Assembly (NCBI GenBank): GCA_039933215.1
Contig: JBDTOO010000006.1
Location: forward strand, 1-64,000
From: JALYUA01 sp039933215
GTDB lineage: Bacteria > Acidobacteriota > Thermoanaerobaculia > UBA5066 > Gp7-AA6
Length of the DNA: 64,000 bases
Direction of reading: 5' to 3'
The notes below the pieces were generated by a model, which ran no database searches, was not told the DNA's origin, and was given only the letters and a program-made list of their open reading frames with translations. Below, in pieces: positions 34,598 to 41,188 of this stretch (its first letter is position 1; every line of letters begins with the position of its first letter). Made by a program: the position numbers and the translations under genes.

Positions 34598-35364
34598 GAC
34601 CGGTGAGGGTTGGTCAGCCGGACCTGGACGGCCACGCCGGGCCGGAGCATCGGCTGGGCGGGATCGCGGCGCACGCGGATGATGACCTCGAACGTTCCGC
34701 TTCCGGGATCGACGGTCGGTCCGATGTACTCCACGGAGCCGGTGGCGCGGGAGCCGGGAAAGCTCGTCGGCACCACCTCGACCGCGGCGCCCCGCCGGAT
34801 GTTGAGCAGCTCCTTCTCGGGAACGTAGATCCGCGCGAGGAGCGGCTCGAACGCCGTCACCTTGAAGAGGGCGACGGCCTGGTCTTCGATGACTTTCTGC
34901 CCGATCCGGGCGAGCTTCTCGGTGACCACGCCCGCAAACGGAGCGCGGATGATCGTGTAGTCCCGAACGGTCTTCGCCTTCTCGAACGCCGCCGTCGCGA
35001 CGCCAAAGCGCGCCTTCGCGGTGTCGAGGTCCGCGCGCGAAACCACGCTGCCCTCCGAGAGAGCCTTCGCGCGGTCGTACTCCGCCCGACGCAGCTCCAT
35101 GTCTTCCTTCGCCTGCCGCACGTCCGCGTCGGCCGAGCGGGGGTCGAGTGTCGCGAGGGGCTGTCCCCTGGCGACGGCGGCTCCGCGGTCGACGGCGATC
35201 GTCTCGATGACCCCCGTGATGCGCGCGGACACGACGACTTCCTGGTCCACCATGAGGTGCGAGGAGTAGACGGCGGGAGCGGCGGGAGCGGATGCCGGCG
35301 CGCCCGGACCCGCAGGTCCGGTCGCGAGGAGGACGATCAGGCCGAGGACTCTGTTCACGATCAA
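34594..35364 (-). CDS. HlyD/RND-type periplasmic adaptor protein
   Basis: A 256-residue exported protein: signal-like N-terminus (about 1-22), lipoyl half-motif (VVVSARITGVIETI ... VARGQPL), coiled-coil hairpin (about 85-130), second lipoyl half (IIRAPFAGVVTEKL) and a beta-barrel domain. It lacks the C-terminal membrane-proximal part of larger adaptors. The start is TTG 35364 or GTG 35358. No inner-membrane pump gene accompanies it; instead it heads an operon with a kinase and regulator, and may work with the HlyD fusions at 27142-31739 or take part in sensing. Confidence 0.85.
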   Translation of the reverse strand: MIVNRVLGLIVLLATGPAGPGAPASAPAAPAVYSSHLMVDQEVVVSARITGVIETIAVDRGAAVARGQPLATLDPRSADADVRQAKEDMELRRAEYDRAKALSEGSVVSRADLDTAKARFGVATAAFEKAKTVRDYTIIRAPFAGVVTEKLARIGQKVIEDQAVALFKVTAFEPLLARIYVPEKELLNIRRGAAVEVVPTSFPGSRATGSVEYIGPTVDPGSGTFEVIIRVRRDPAQPMLRPGVAVQVRLTNPHRS

Positions 35365-35459
35365 TGGGTTGGCCGGGAATGCTATCCCACGGGAAGGGCC
35401 GGGCGGACCCGGTCGGCGGGCGGCGGCCGGTCAGCGGGCGGCGGGACAGCCCCGGTGGA

Positions 35460-36161
35460 TCAAAGGGATGCCCCGCTCAGGGCCTGGACCGCCGACCGAA
35501 ACATAGATAGACCGGCGTCGTTGCCGAGCAGCTTCTCCGAGCAGCGGTCCGGGTGCGGCATGAGGCCGACGACGTTGCGATCCGCGTTCACGATGCCCGC
35601 GATCGCCCGGTCCGCGCCGTTCGGGTTGGCGGCGTCGACCACCGCGCCCCCCTCGTCGCAGTATCGGAACACGACGCGGTCCTCCGCCTCGAGCTCGTCC
35701 AGAACGGCCGGCGGCGCCGTGTAGTTGCCCTCCATGTGCCCGATGGGCATCCGGACGATCTCCCCGGGCGCGTAGAGGCGCGTGAACGCCGTGTCGGCGC
35801 TCTCGACCTTGAGGAACACGTCGCGGCAGACGTATCGCAGGCCCCGGTTCACCCGCATCGCTCCGGGCAGGAGGCCCGCCTCGAGGAGGACCTGGAACCC
35901 GTTACAGATCCCGAGGACCGGCCCGCCCTCCCTGGCGAACTTCGCGACGCTCTCCATCACCGGCGAGAACCGCGCGAGCGCTCCGGCGCGCAGGTAATCG
36001 CCGTAAGCGAACCCGCCCGGGATGATCACGGCGTCGGCGCCCTTCAGGTCGCGCTCGGCGTGCCAGACGTAGTCGGCCTCGCAGCCGAGCAGCTCGCGCA
36101 CCACGTGATCGCAGTCCTGGTCGCAGTTGGATCCGGGGAAGACGACGATCGCGAACTTCAC
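35460..36161 (-). CDS. purQ: Phosphoribosylformylglycinamidine synthase glutaminase subunit PurQ
   Basis: Class I glutamine amidotransferase that supplies ammonia to PurL. The 233 residues contain the nucleophile elbow LGICNGFQ (Cys86), the PGGFAYGDYLRAG segment and the catalytic His203 in MPHPDR. The residue after HP is Asp205 where most PurQ sequences have Glu (HPE), a conservative change in the triad. ATG 36161 lies 4 nt after the purS stop, so the two are co-translated. Confidence 0.95.
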   Translation of the reverse strand: MKFAIVVFPGSNCDQDCDHVVRELLGCEADYVWHAERDLKGADAVIIPGGFAYGDYLRAGALARFSPVMESVAKFAREGGPVLGICNGFQVLLEAGLLPGAMRVNRGLRYVCRDVFLKVESADTAFTRLYAPGEIVRMPIGHMEGNYTAPPAVLDELEAEDRVVFRYCDEGGAVVDAANPNGADRAIAGIVNADRNVVGLMPHPDRCSEKLLGNDAGLSMFRSAVQALSGASL

Positions 36162-36165
36162 GCGC

Positions 36166-36408
36166 CTAGCCCACGACCCGCACGTCGAACCCCTCGATGA
36201 CCGTGTTCGCGAGAAGCTCTTCGGCCATCTTCCGCGCCTCGGCTTCCACGACGCGGGCGTCCTGTCCGTTCACGTCCAGGAAGAACACCTTCCCGGCGCG
36301 GACGCTCTCGACCCCGGAGTGGCCGAGCCGGACCAGGGCGGCGGCGATTGCCTTGCCCTGGGGATCGAGGATTCCCTCGCGCGGATAAACCCGGACTTCG
36401 ACCTTCAC
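36166..36408 (-). CDS. purS: Phosphoribosylformylglycinamidine synthase subunit PurS
   Basis: A small 80-residue subunit that bridges PurQ and PurL. The sequence VEVRVYPREGILDPQGKAI at the start and the spacing to FFLDV match PurS. GTG 36408 is chosen because it overlaps the stop of the upstream hydrolase (GTGA) and gives the normal family length; the longer frame is an extension over that gene. purQ follows 4 nt later. Confidence 0.9.
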   Translation of the reverse strand: MKVEVRVYPREGILDPQGKAIAAALVRLGHSGVESVRAGKVFFLDVNGQDARVVEAEARKMAEELLANTVIEGFDVRVVG

Positions 36409-37175
36409 GCGTCGAACGGATCGTAACCGAGGATCTGATCCGCCACGTCGCAGGAGGCGGTGGACCCGGCGCGCTCGAGCGCTTCCGAGAGCGCGGCGAG
36501 GGCGAGGGCCGGAGCGTTGTTGGCGCGGGAGAGGTGCGTCGCGACGACGCGCTTCAAGCGTGGACCGGCGCAGGCGCGCACCGCGAAAGCGGATTGCCGA
36601 TTGGAGAGGTGGCCCCATCCGCCCGAGATGCGTTTCTTCAGGTAATACGTGTAGGGGCCGTCGCGGAGCATGTCCTCGTCGTGGTTGAACTCGAGGAGGA
36701 GCGTCGTGGCGTCCCGCAGGAAATCCACGAACGAGAGCTCGACGCGCCCGAGGTCGGAGGCGATCACGAGACGCGCGTCGTCCCCTTCGAAGGCGTACGC
36801 AACCGACTCGTTGGCGTCGTGCGGCGTGGCGTACGCGCGGAATCCGAGCGCTCCGATCCTCCCCTCCCGGTGGGGGTCTACCGCGACGAAGGGTGAGAAC
36901 AGATCCCCTTCGAGCCCCATGGCGGCGGCGGTGCCGGGCGTCGTGAAGACGGGGCAGCCCCAGCGCGTCGAGAACGTGAGGGCGCCGGAGGAGTGGTCAT
37001 TGTGCTCGTGGGTGACGAAGATTCCCGCGATCGACTCGGGCTCCATGCCGCGGGAGCGCATGCGGCGCTCGATCTCGCGTCCGGAGAGCCCCGCGTCGAC
37101 TAAGACCCGCGTGCTGCCGCTCTCGACCACGCACGCATTCCCGCCGGACCCCGATGCGAGGACGATGACGCGCAT
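36405..37175 (-). CDS. Metallo-beta-lactamase-fold hydrolase, WalJ/YycJ type
   Basis: A 256-residue cytosolic MBL-fold protein starting directly with LASGSGGNACVVESG. Metal-binding motifs THEHNDHSSG and GHLSN, an LEFNHDEDML segment and a C-terminal THLSRANN fit the YycJ/WalJ group, reported as nucleic-acid hydrolases linked to DNA repair. The stop overlaps the purS GTG, so it is co-expressed with purine genes. The 149-bp upstream gap contains heptamer repeats. Confidence 0.85.
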   Translation of the reverse strand: MRVIVLASGSGGNACVVESGSTRVLVDAGLSGREIERRMRSRGMEPESIAGIFVTHEHNDHSSGALTFSTRWGCPVFTTPGTAAAMGLEGDLFSPFVAVDPHREGRIGALGFRAYATPHDANESVAYAFEGDDARLVIASDLGRVELSFVDFLRDATTLLLEFNHDEDMLRDGPYTYYLKKRISGGWGHLSNRQSAFAVRACAGPRLKRVVATHLSRANNAPALALAALSEALERAGSTASCDVADQILGYDPFDA

Positions 37176-37234
37176 GGAAGACGAGATTAGCAGATGGGTG
37201 AGAGACGGGCGACGGGGGACGGGCGTGGGCGACG

Positions 37235-37268
37235 GGTGCAGGTGACGGGTGACGGGTGACGGGTGACA
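37235..37268. repeat. Heptanucleotide tandem repeat (GGTGACG)
   Basis: Four adjacent heptamers (GGTGACG three times, then GGTGACA), preceded by a GGTGCA fragment, lie between dut and the WalJ-like gene. The flank AGCAGCCC links it to the copies at 58077 and 61992, read in the opposite direction. Confidence 0.85.
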
Positions 37269-37324
37269 GCAGCCCGGACGTCATCGCGCGAGGTGCGTTC
37301 GCTCCGATCGAGAACGATTTTCGC

Positions 37325-37774
37325 TCAGCGTCCCGTGGAGCCGAAGCCGCCGGCGTCGCGCGCGCTCGGCGGCAGCTTCTCGACGGGCTCGAAGCGGGCG
37401 CGAACGACCGGCGCAAAGACGAGCTGCGCGACGCGGTCGCCGCGCTCGACGGCGACGGGCTCCGCGCCGAGATTCACGACGATGACCTTGATCTCTCCCC
37501 GGTAATCGCTGTCGATCGTGCCGGGCGCGTTCAGCACGGCGAGGCCGTGCCGGACCGAGAGCCCGCTCCGCATGCGGACCTGCCCCTCGAAACCCTCGGG
37601 GATCGCCACCGCGATGCCGGTCTCGACGAGGCCCCTCTCCCCGGGCGCGAGAACGCGCGTCGACGGGACGGCCGCCCGCAGGTCGCATCCGGCGGCGCCG
37701 GCCGTCGCATAGGCGGGCAGGTCCAACCCCTCCCCGTGAGGCAGGACAGAAATCGGAACGACGAGCTCTTTCAC
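37325..37774 (-). CDS. dut: dUTP diphosphatase
   Basis: Hydrolyses dUTP to dUMP, keeping uracil out of DNA. The 149 residues show all five trimeric dUTPase motifs: AGCDLRAAV (I), RSGLS (II), GTIDSDYRGEI (III), RGDRVAQLV (IV) and the C-terminal GGFGSTGR (V). GTG 37774 is used because it gives the standard length; the frame extends further upstream without a family match. The 189-bp gap to the M16 gene shows nothing notable. Confidence 0.95.
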   Translation of the reverse strand: MKELVVPISVLPHGEGLDLPAYATAGAAGCDLRAAVPSTRVLAPGERGLVETGIAVAIPEGFEGQVRMRSGLSVRHGLAVLNAPGTIDSDYRGEIKVIVVNLGAEPVAVERGDRVAQLVFAPVVRARFEPVEKLPPSARDAGGFGSTGR

Positions 37775-37963
37775 GAGGACGGAGCCTAATGCAGGTGAGC
37801 GCCCGGCGCGCCAAACGCCTCGGGACCAGCGACCCCGGGGACGGGACCGGGTGAGGGGGCAGGGCCAAAGCGCCACCCGGCCCGAGGAAGAGCCCTCAGC
37901 CATTCCCTCGCCCCCGGTTGCGCGGCGAATGCCGCGGCCGAAAACTGGCCCCGTCCGAAAAAG

Positions 37964-39247
37964 CTAGAGCGCGCCGGCGAGGTCGGGCGCGGTGATCGGC
38001 AGCTTTCCGACGTTTCCGACGACGGCGAGCGAGAGGACCCGGCCGTCGAAGAGCCGGTGGGCCTCCTCCCCGACGTCGTCCGCCGTGACGAGCTCGATCC
38101 TGGACGTGATCTCCTCCGGGGAGGCGATCCGGTGGAAATAGAACTCCTGGCGGGCCTGGGAGGACATCCGCGAGACCGTCGACTCGAGGGCGAGGATCAT
38201 GTTGCCCTTGAGGTTCTCCTTGGCGCGCGAGAGCTCGAGCGGCCGGACCCCATCCCGCTTCAGCTTCTTCAGCTCCCGCAGGGTGACCTCGATGACGCGG
38301 CCCAGATTCTTCGGCGCGCAGGCGGAATAGATCGTCTCGTATCCGCCCAGGCGGTAGGAGTTCAGGGACGAGGCGACGGAGTACGCGAGGCCGCGCTTTT
38401 CCCGAACCTCCTGGAAGAGACGCGACGACATGCCGCCCCCGAGCACGATGTCCAAGAGGTTCGCCGCGAACCGGCGCTCGGAGGCCTGTCCCGGCCCCTC
38501 GACGCCCAGACACACGTGGACCTGTTCGAGGCCGCGCCGCGACTTCAGCTGGAGGTTCTGGTGGCCCCGGGGGCGTCCTCCCGTCCTCCCGCCCCGCCGC
38601 GTGGCGGCCGCGGAGCGGGCCCGCCGGCGACGGAAGAGCCGCTCGACGGCCGCGACGCAGTCCGCCGCCCTCACGTGGCCGGCGATCGAGATGATCACGT
38701 TGTCCGGTGTGTAGCGGGAGCGGTAGTAACGGTAGAGATCGGCGAGCCGGATGCTCTTGACGGTCTCGGCCGTCCCCAGGATGGGGGCTCCCAGAGGGTG
38801 GGTCCGCCAGAAGGAGCGGACGAACATCTCGTGGACGAGGTCGTCGGGGTCGTCGTTCGCCTCGCCGAGCTCCTCCAGGATGACCCCCCGCTCGACCTCG
38901 ATGTCGACGGCCTCGAAGGCCGGGGAGAGCACCAGGTCGCCCAGGAGGTCCAGGGCCTCGGCAAAGTGGGTGTCGAGCGTGTGGGCGTAGAAGCCGGTGT
39001 ACTCCTTGGTGGTGAAGGCGTCCACGTCGCCGCCCAGCCGGTCGATGGCGCGAGCGATCTGGACGGTCGAGCGGCGTTCCGTCCTCTTGAAGAGCACGTG
39101 CTCCAGGAAGTGCGAGATCCCCTGCTTCGACGGCTTTTCTTCGCCGGAGCCCGTGCCGACGAAAAATCCGAGGGCGAGGGACCGGACGTCCTGCATCTCG
39201 TCGACGAGGACCGTGACGCCGTTATCGAGGGTGAATTTCTGGACCAT
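37964..39247 (-). CDS. M16 family zinc peptidase
   Basis: Inverzincin peptidase of 427 residues. The inverted zinc motif HFLEH (46-50) and the distal glutamate region ILEELGE (about 123-129) are intact, so the enzyme should be active. The C-terminal half has the R/Y-type binding segment (GLAYSVASSLNSY). Length fits the PqqL/MPP-beta-like bacterial group with one active and one inactive half. It has no signal peptide. It follows the pseudopilin genes on the same strand after an 83-bp, locally AT-rich gap. Confidence 0.9.
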   Translation of the reverse strand: MVQKFTLDNGVTVLVDEMQDVRSLALGFFVGTGSGEEKPSKQGISHFLEHVLFKRTERRSTVQIARAIDRLGGDVDAFTTKEYTGFYAHTLDTHFAEALDLLGDLVLSPAFEAVDIEVERGVILEELGEANDDPDDLVHEMFVRSFWRTHPLGAPILGTAETVKSIRLADLYRYYRSRYTPDNVIISIAGHVRAADCVAAVERLFRRRRARSAAATRRGGRTGGRPRGHQNLQLKSRRGLEQVHVCLGVEGPGQASERRFAANLLDIVLGGGMSSRLFQEVREKRGLAYSVASSLNSYRLGGYETIYSACAPKNLGRVIEVTLRELKKLKRDGVRPLELSRAKENLKGNMILALESTVSRMSSQARQEFYFHRIASPEEITSRIELVTADDVGEEAHRLFDGRVLSLAVVGNVGKLPITAPDLAGAL

Positions 39248-39330
39248 GAAAGGGCTCCCGGCAGGCGCGGATATTCTACCGCGCCACCCTTGCCGGGCGA
39301 TTGGTATTTAAATGGCAGAAAACAATAGAG

Positions 39331-39996
39331 TTAGTTAGCTCCTGGCGGCGTGGGCTGGCCCGGCACTCCGCCGCCGGGCCGCCGGAGGCTGTTCGGATCG
39401 AACCCGGTGCCTCCGCTGTCCGTATCGGTGTCGCTCGCCCGGAAGACCCAGGCATCGTAAAAGCGCTGCCCGCGGAACTCCTGGAGGGATTCCTTGTGCA
39501 CGTTCGAACGGACGCCGACGATCGGCCCGGCCATCTGGGCATTCGTCGGGCTTCCGAATCCCGGGGTAGGCACCGGGGTCGGGCGCTTGCCCTGCGGATC
39601 GGGAGACACGCCCGTTCCGAGACCGGTCAACTGCGGATTCGCCTCGGGAGTGTTCATGATCACCAGATGCCAGTTGTCGCAGTTGCACATGGGATCCTTC
39701 CAGAGCTTGCGGATCGTGCGCGGGTTGTTCTCGGCCATCTCCTTCAGGCTGTTCGGGTACCGCCCGTACCGGCGCTGGAAGAGGCGGATCCCGCGGGAGT
39801 ACTGCTTGCCCCGGAAGATGAGCTCCAGTTCGCGGTCTCGCTTGCCGATGTTTCCGAGCGCGGGGCCGACCGCGGCGATCGCGATGGAAAGGATCAGCAT
39901 CCCGATCACCACGGCGACCAGGGTGTAGCCGCCGTCGCGTGGGGACGGCCGAGCCGGCGCGCCGGGACCCCCGGACACCCTTTCAGGACCCTCCAT
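39331..39996 (-). CDS. Atypical prepilin-like protein (minor pseudopilin)
   Basis: A 221-residue protein with a 23-residue leader ending in Gly-Gly before YTLVAVVIGMLILSIAI, a prepilin-peptidase type N-terminus. Position +5 is Ala instead of the usual Glu, as in some minor pseudopilins such as GspK. The C-terminal part is Pro/Gly-rich and ends without a known domain. It is the last gene of the secretion cluster 51201-39331, 93 nt after the first GspG-like gene; the gap contains polypyrimidine heptamer repeats (40049-40069). Confidence 0.7.
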   Translation of the reverse strand: MEGPERVSGGPGAPARPSPRDGGYTLVAVVIGMLILSIAIAAVGPALGNIGKRDRELELIFRGKQYSRGIRLFQRRYGRYPNSLKEMAENNPRTIRKLWKDPMCNCDNWHLVIMNTPEANPQLTGLGTGVSPDPQGKRPTPVPTPGFGSPTNAQMAGPIVGVRSNVHKESLQEFRGQRFYDAWVFRASDTDTDSGGTGFDPNSLRRPGGGVPGQPTPPGAN

Positions 39997-40048
39997 CGAC
40001 CGTGCGTCCTTTCTTCGAATGATCTACCCCTCTCCCCTCTCTTCCCCC

Positions 40049-40069
40049 TGACCTCTGACCTCTGACCTC
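40049..40069. repeat. Three TGACCTC heptamers
   Basis: Three perfect copies of TGACCTC sit in a polypyrimidine-rich stretch (about 40026-40089) between two pseudopilin genes. The period of seven matches the GGTGACG repeats elsewhere in the window, but the unit differs. Confidence 0.7.
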
Positions 40070-40089
40070 TCCGCTCTCTCCTCTCCGCC

Positions 40090-40542
40090 CTACCAGTCCT
40101 TGTACAGAGTCCCGTCCAGCGCCTTGGCCGGGGATCCGCTGTGGATGTCGATGATCCCGGGCGTCGACTCCCCGGTGTCGCCTCCGGACGAGCTGTCCGT
40201 CGACGCCTCCTCGGAGGCCACCACCCACGTCTCGGCCGACTTGGTCATCGGATCGAGGGGGATCTTGCGCAGGTAGCCGTCGGTGACGAGCGTCTGGAGG
40301 TCGGGCGGATAGTTCCCCTTGTCCCCGTGGTACTGGTCGATGGTGCTGCGCATCGCGAAGAGGTCCTCGCGCAGGGCCGCCTCCCGGGCGCGCTGCGGCG
40401 AGTCCCGCAGAGCCGGCACGGCGATCGCCGCGAGGATCCCGATGATCGTCATGACGACCAGGAGCTCTAAGAGCGTGAAGCCGGCCTGTGAGGACCGAGG
40501 CCGGCGGGATCCCCGGCGGCCGATGCGAAGGGTTTTGTCCAT
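40090..40542 (-). CDS. GspG-like major pseudopilin (copy 1)
   Basis: A 150-residue type II secretion pseudopilin: a basic leader, prepilin peptidase site G/FTLLELLVV with Glu at +5, a long hydrophobic helix, then a globular domain with the GspG-type segments YPPDLQTLV and RKIPLDPMTK. ATG 40542 overlaps the stop of the next pseudopilin gene upstream (ATGA). The C-terminus (LDGTLYKDW) is nearly the same as in that protein, so the two arose by duplication. Confidence 0.85.
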   Translation of the reverse strand: MDKTLRIGRRGSRRPRSSQAGFTLLELLVVMTIIGILAAIAVPALRDSPQRAREAALREDLFAMRSTIDQYHGDKGNYPPDLQTLVTDGYLRKIPLDPMTKSAETWVVASEEASTDSSSGGDTGESTPGIIDIHSGSPAKALDGTLYKDW

Positions 40543-41069
40543 CACCAGTCCTTGTAAGAGGTCCCGTCGATCGCGCGGCCGCTCGAGAGCGAGTAGACGT
40601 CGTAGACGTTCTGGCCGCCCCAGGCGAACGTCCTGGCGTCGTCCTGGTAGGAGCGCATCCCCCATTCGGGCTTCCTGGTCATCGGGTCGACCGGAATTCG
40701 CCGGAGAAACTTTGCCTTCTTGTCGATCTGGCCGACCACCTTGGCCCCGTCGACGAGCGTCTCGAGGTCGGGGGGATAGCCTTCGGAGCCGAGCTGCGGC
40801 GGGATGAGCCCGGAGTCCGACATCGACTTGTACTTGTCGATGGCGTCCCGCATCATCCGCAGCTGGAACTTGAGCTCGAGCTCGTTTTGCCGCTTGACCG
40901 TGTAGCGGACGACGGGGATCACCATGGTGGTCAGGATCGCCACCATCGCGGCAACGACCGCCAGCTCCACCACCGTGAAGCCGGACCCTCTCCCGGAGGC
41001 TCGCGCGTGGTCCGGAGGCCGCCCGAACGAAGCGCGGCCGAACGGACCGCTTGACCCCATCCCTCTCAT
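40542..41069 (-). CDS. GspG-like pseudopilin (copy 2)
   Basis: A 175-residue pseudopilin with prepilin site G/FTVVELAVV (Glu +5), hydrophobic helix and a GspG-like domain (YPPDLETLV, RRIPVDPMTRKPEW), ending IDGTSYKDW. ATG 41069 is chosen because it overlaps the stop of a 31-codon mini-frame upstream (ATGA); ATG 41060 is possible. Its first codons (SSGPFGRASFGRPP) are copied in that mini-frame by a local tandem duplication. Confidence 0.85.
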   Translation of the reverse strand: MRGMGSSGPFGRASFGRPPDHARASGRGSGFTVVELAVVAAMVAILTTMVIPVVRYTVKRQNELELKFQLRMMRDAIDKYKSMSDSGLIPPQLGSEGYPPDLETLVDGAKVVGQIDKKAKFLRRIPVDPMTRKPEWGMRSYQDDARTFAWGGQNVYDVYSLSSGRAIDGTSYKDW

Positions 41070-41188
41070 CGAACGTCCACGGTCGCGGCGGCGAGCCGCG
41101 CTCCGTCCGAAGGCCGCCCGAGCGAAGCGCGGCCGAACGGACCGCCGGACATCCGCCTCATCGAACATCTACCGTCGCCTCGGCGAAG
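41010..41188. repeat. Tandem duplication across the secretin/pseudopilin junction
   Basis: Two diverged copies of about 84 bp (41010-41094 and 41105-41188) contain the end of the secretin gene and the first codons of the pseudopilin gene. Matching blocks include GAAGCGCGGCCGAACGGACC and TCATCGAAC. The duplication explains the spare mini-frame between the genes. Confidence 0.85.
41066..41161 (-). CDS. 31-residue mini-ORF created by the junction duplication
   Basis: ATG 41161 overlaps the secretin TGA and its own TGA overlaps the pseudopilin ATG, so ribosomes could pass through all three frames. The peptide starts like the pseudopilin (SGGPFGRASLGRPSDG) and ends like the secretin (ATVDVR). It is probably a by-product of the duplication that keeps translational coupling, not a functional protein. 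Confidence 0.4.
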   Translation of the reverse strand: MRRMSGGPFGRASLGRPSDGARLAAATVDVR

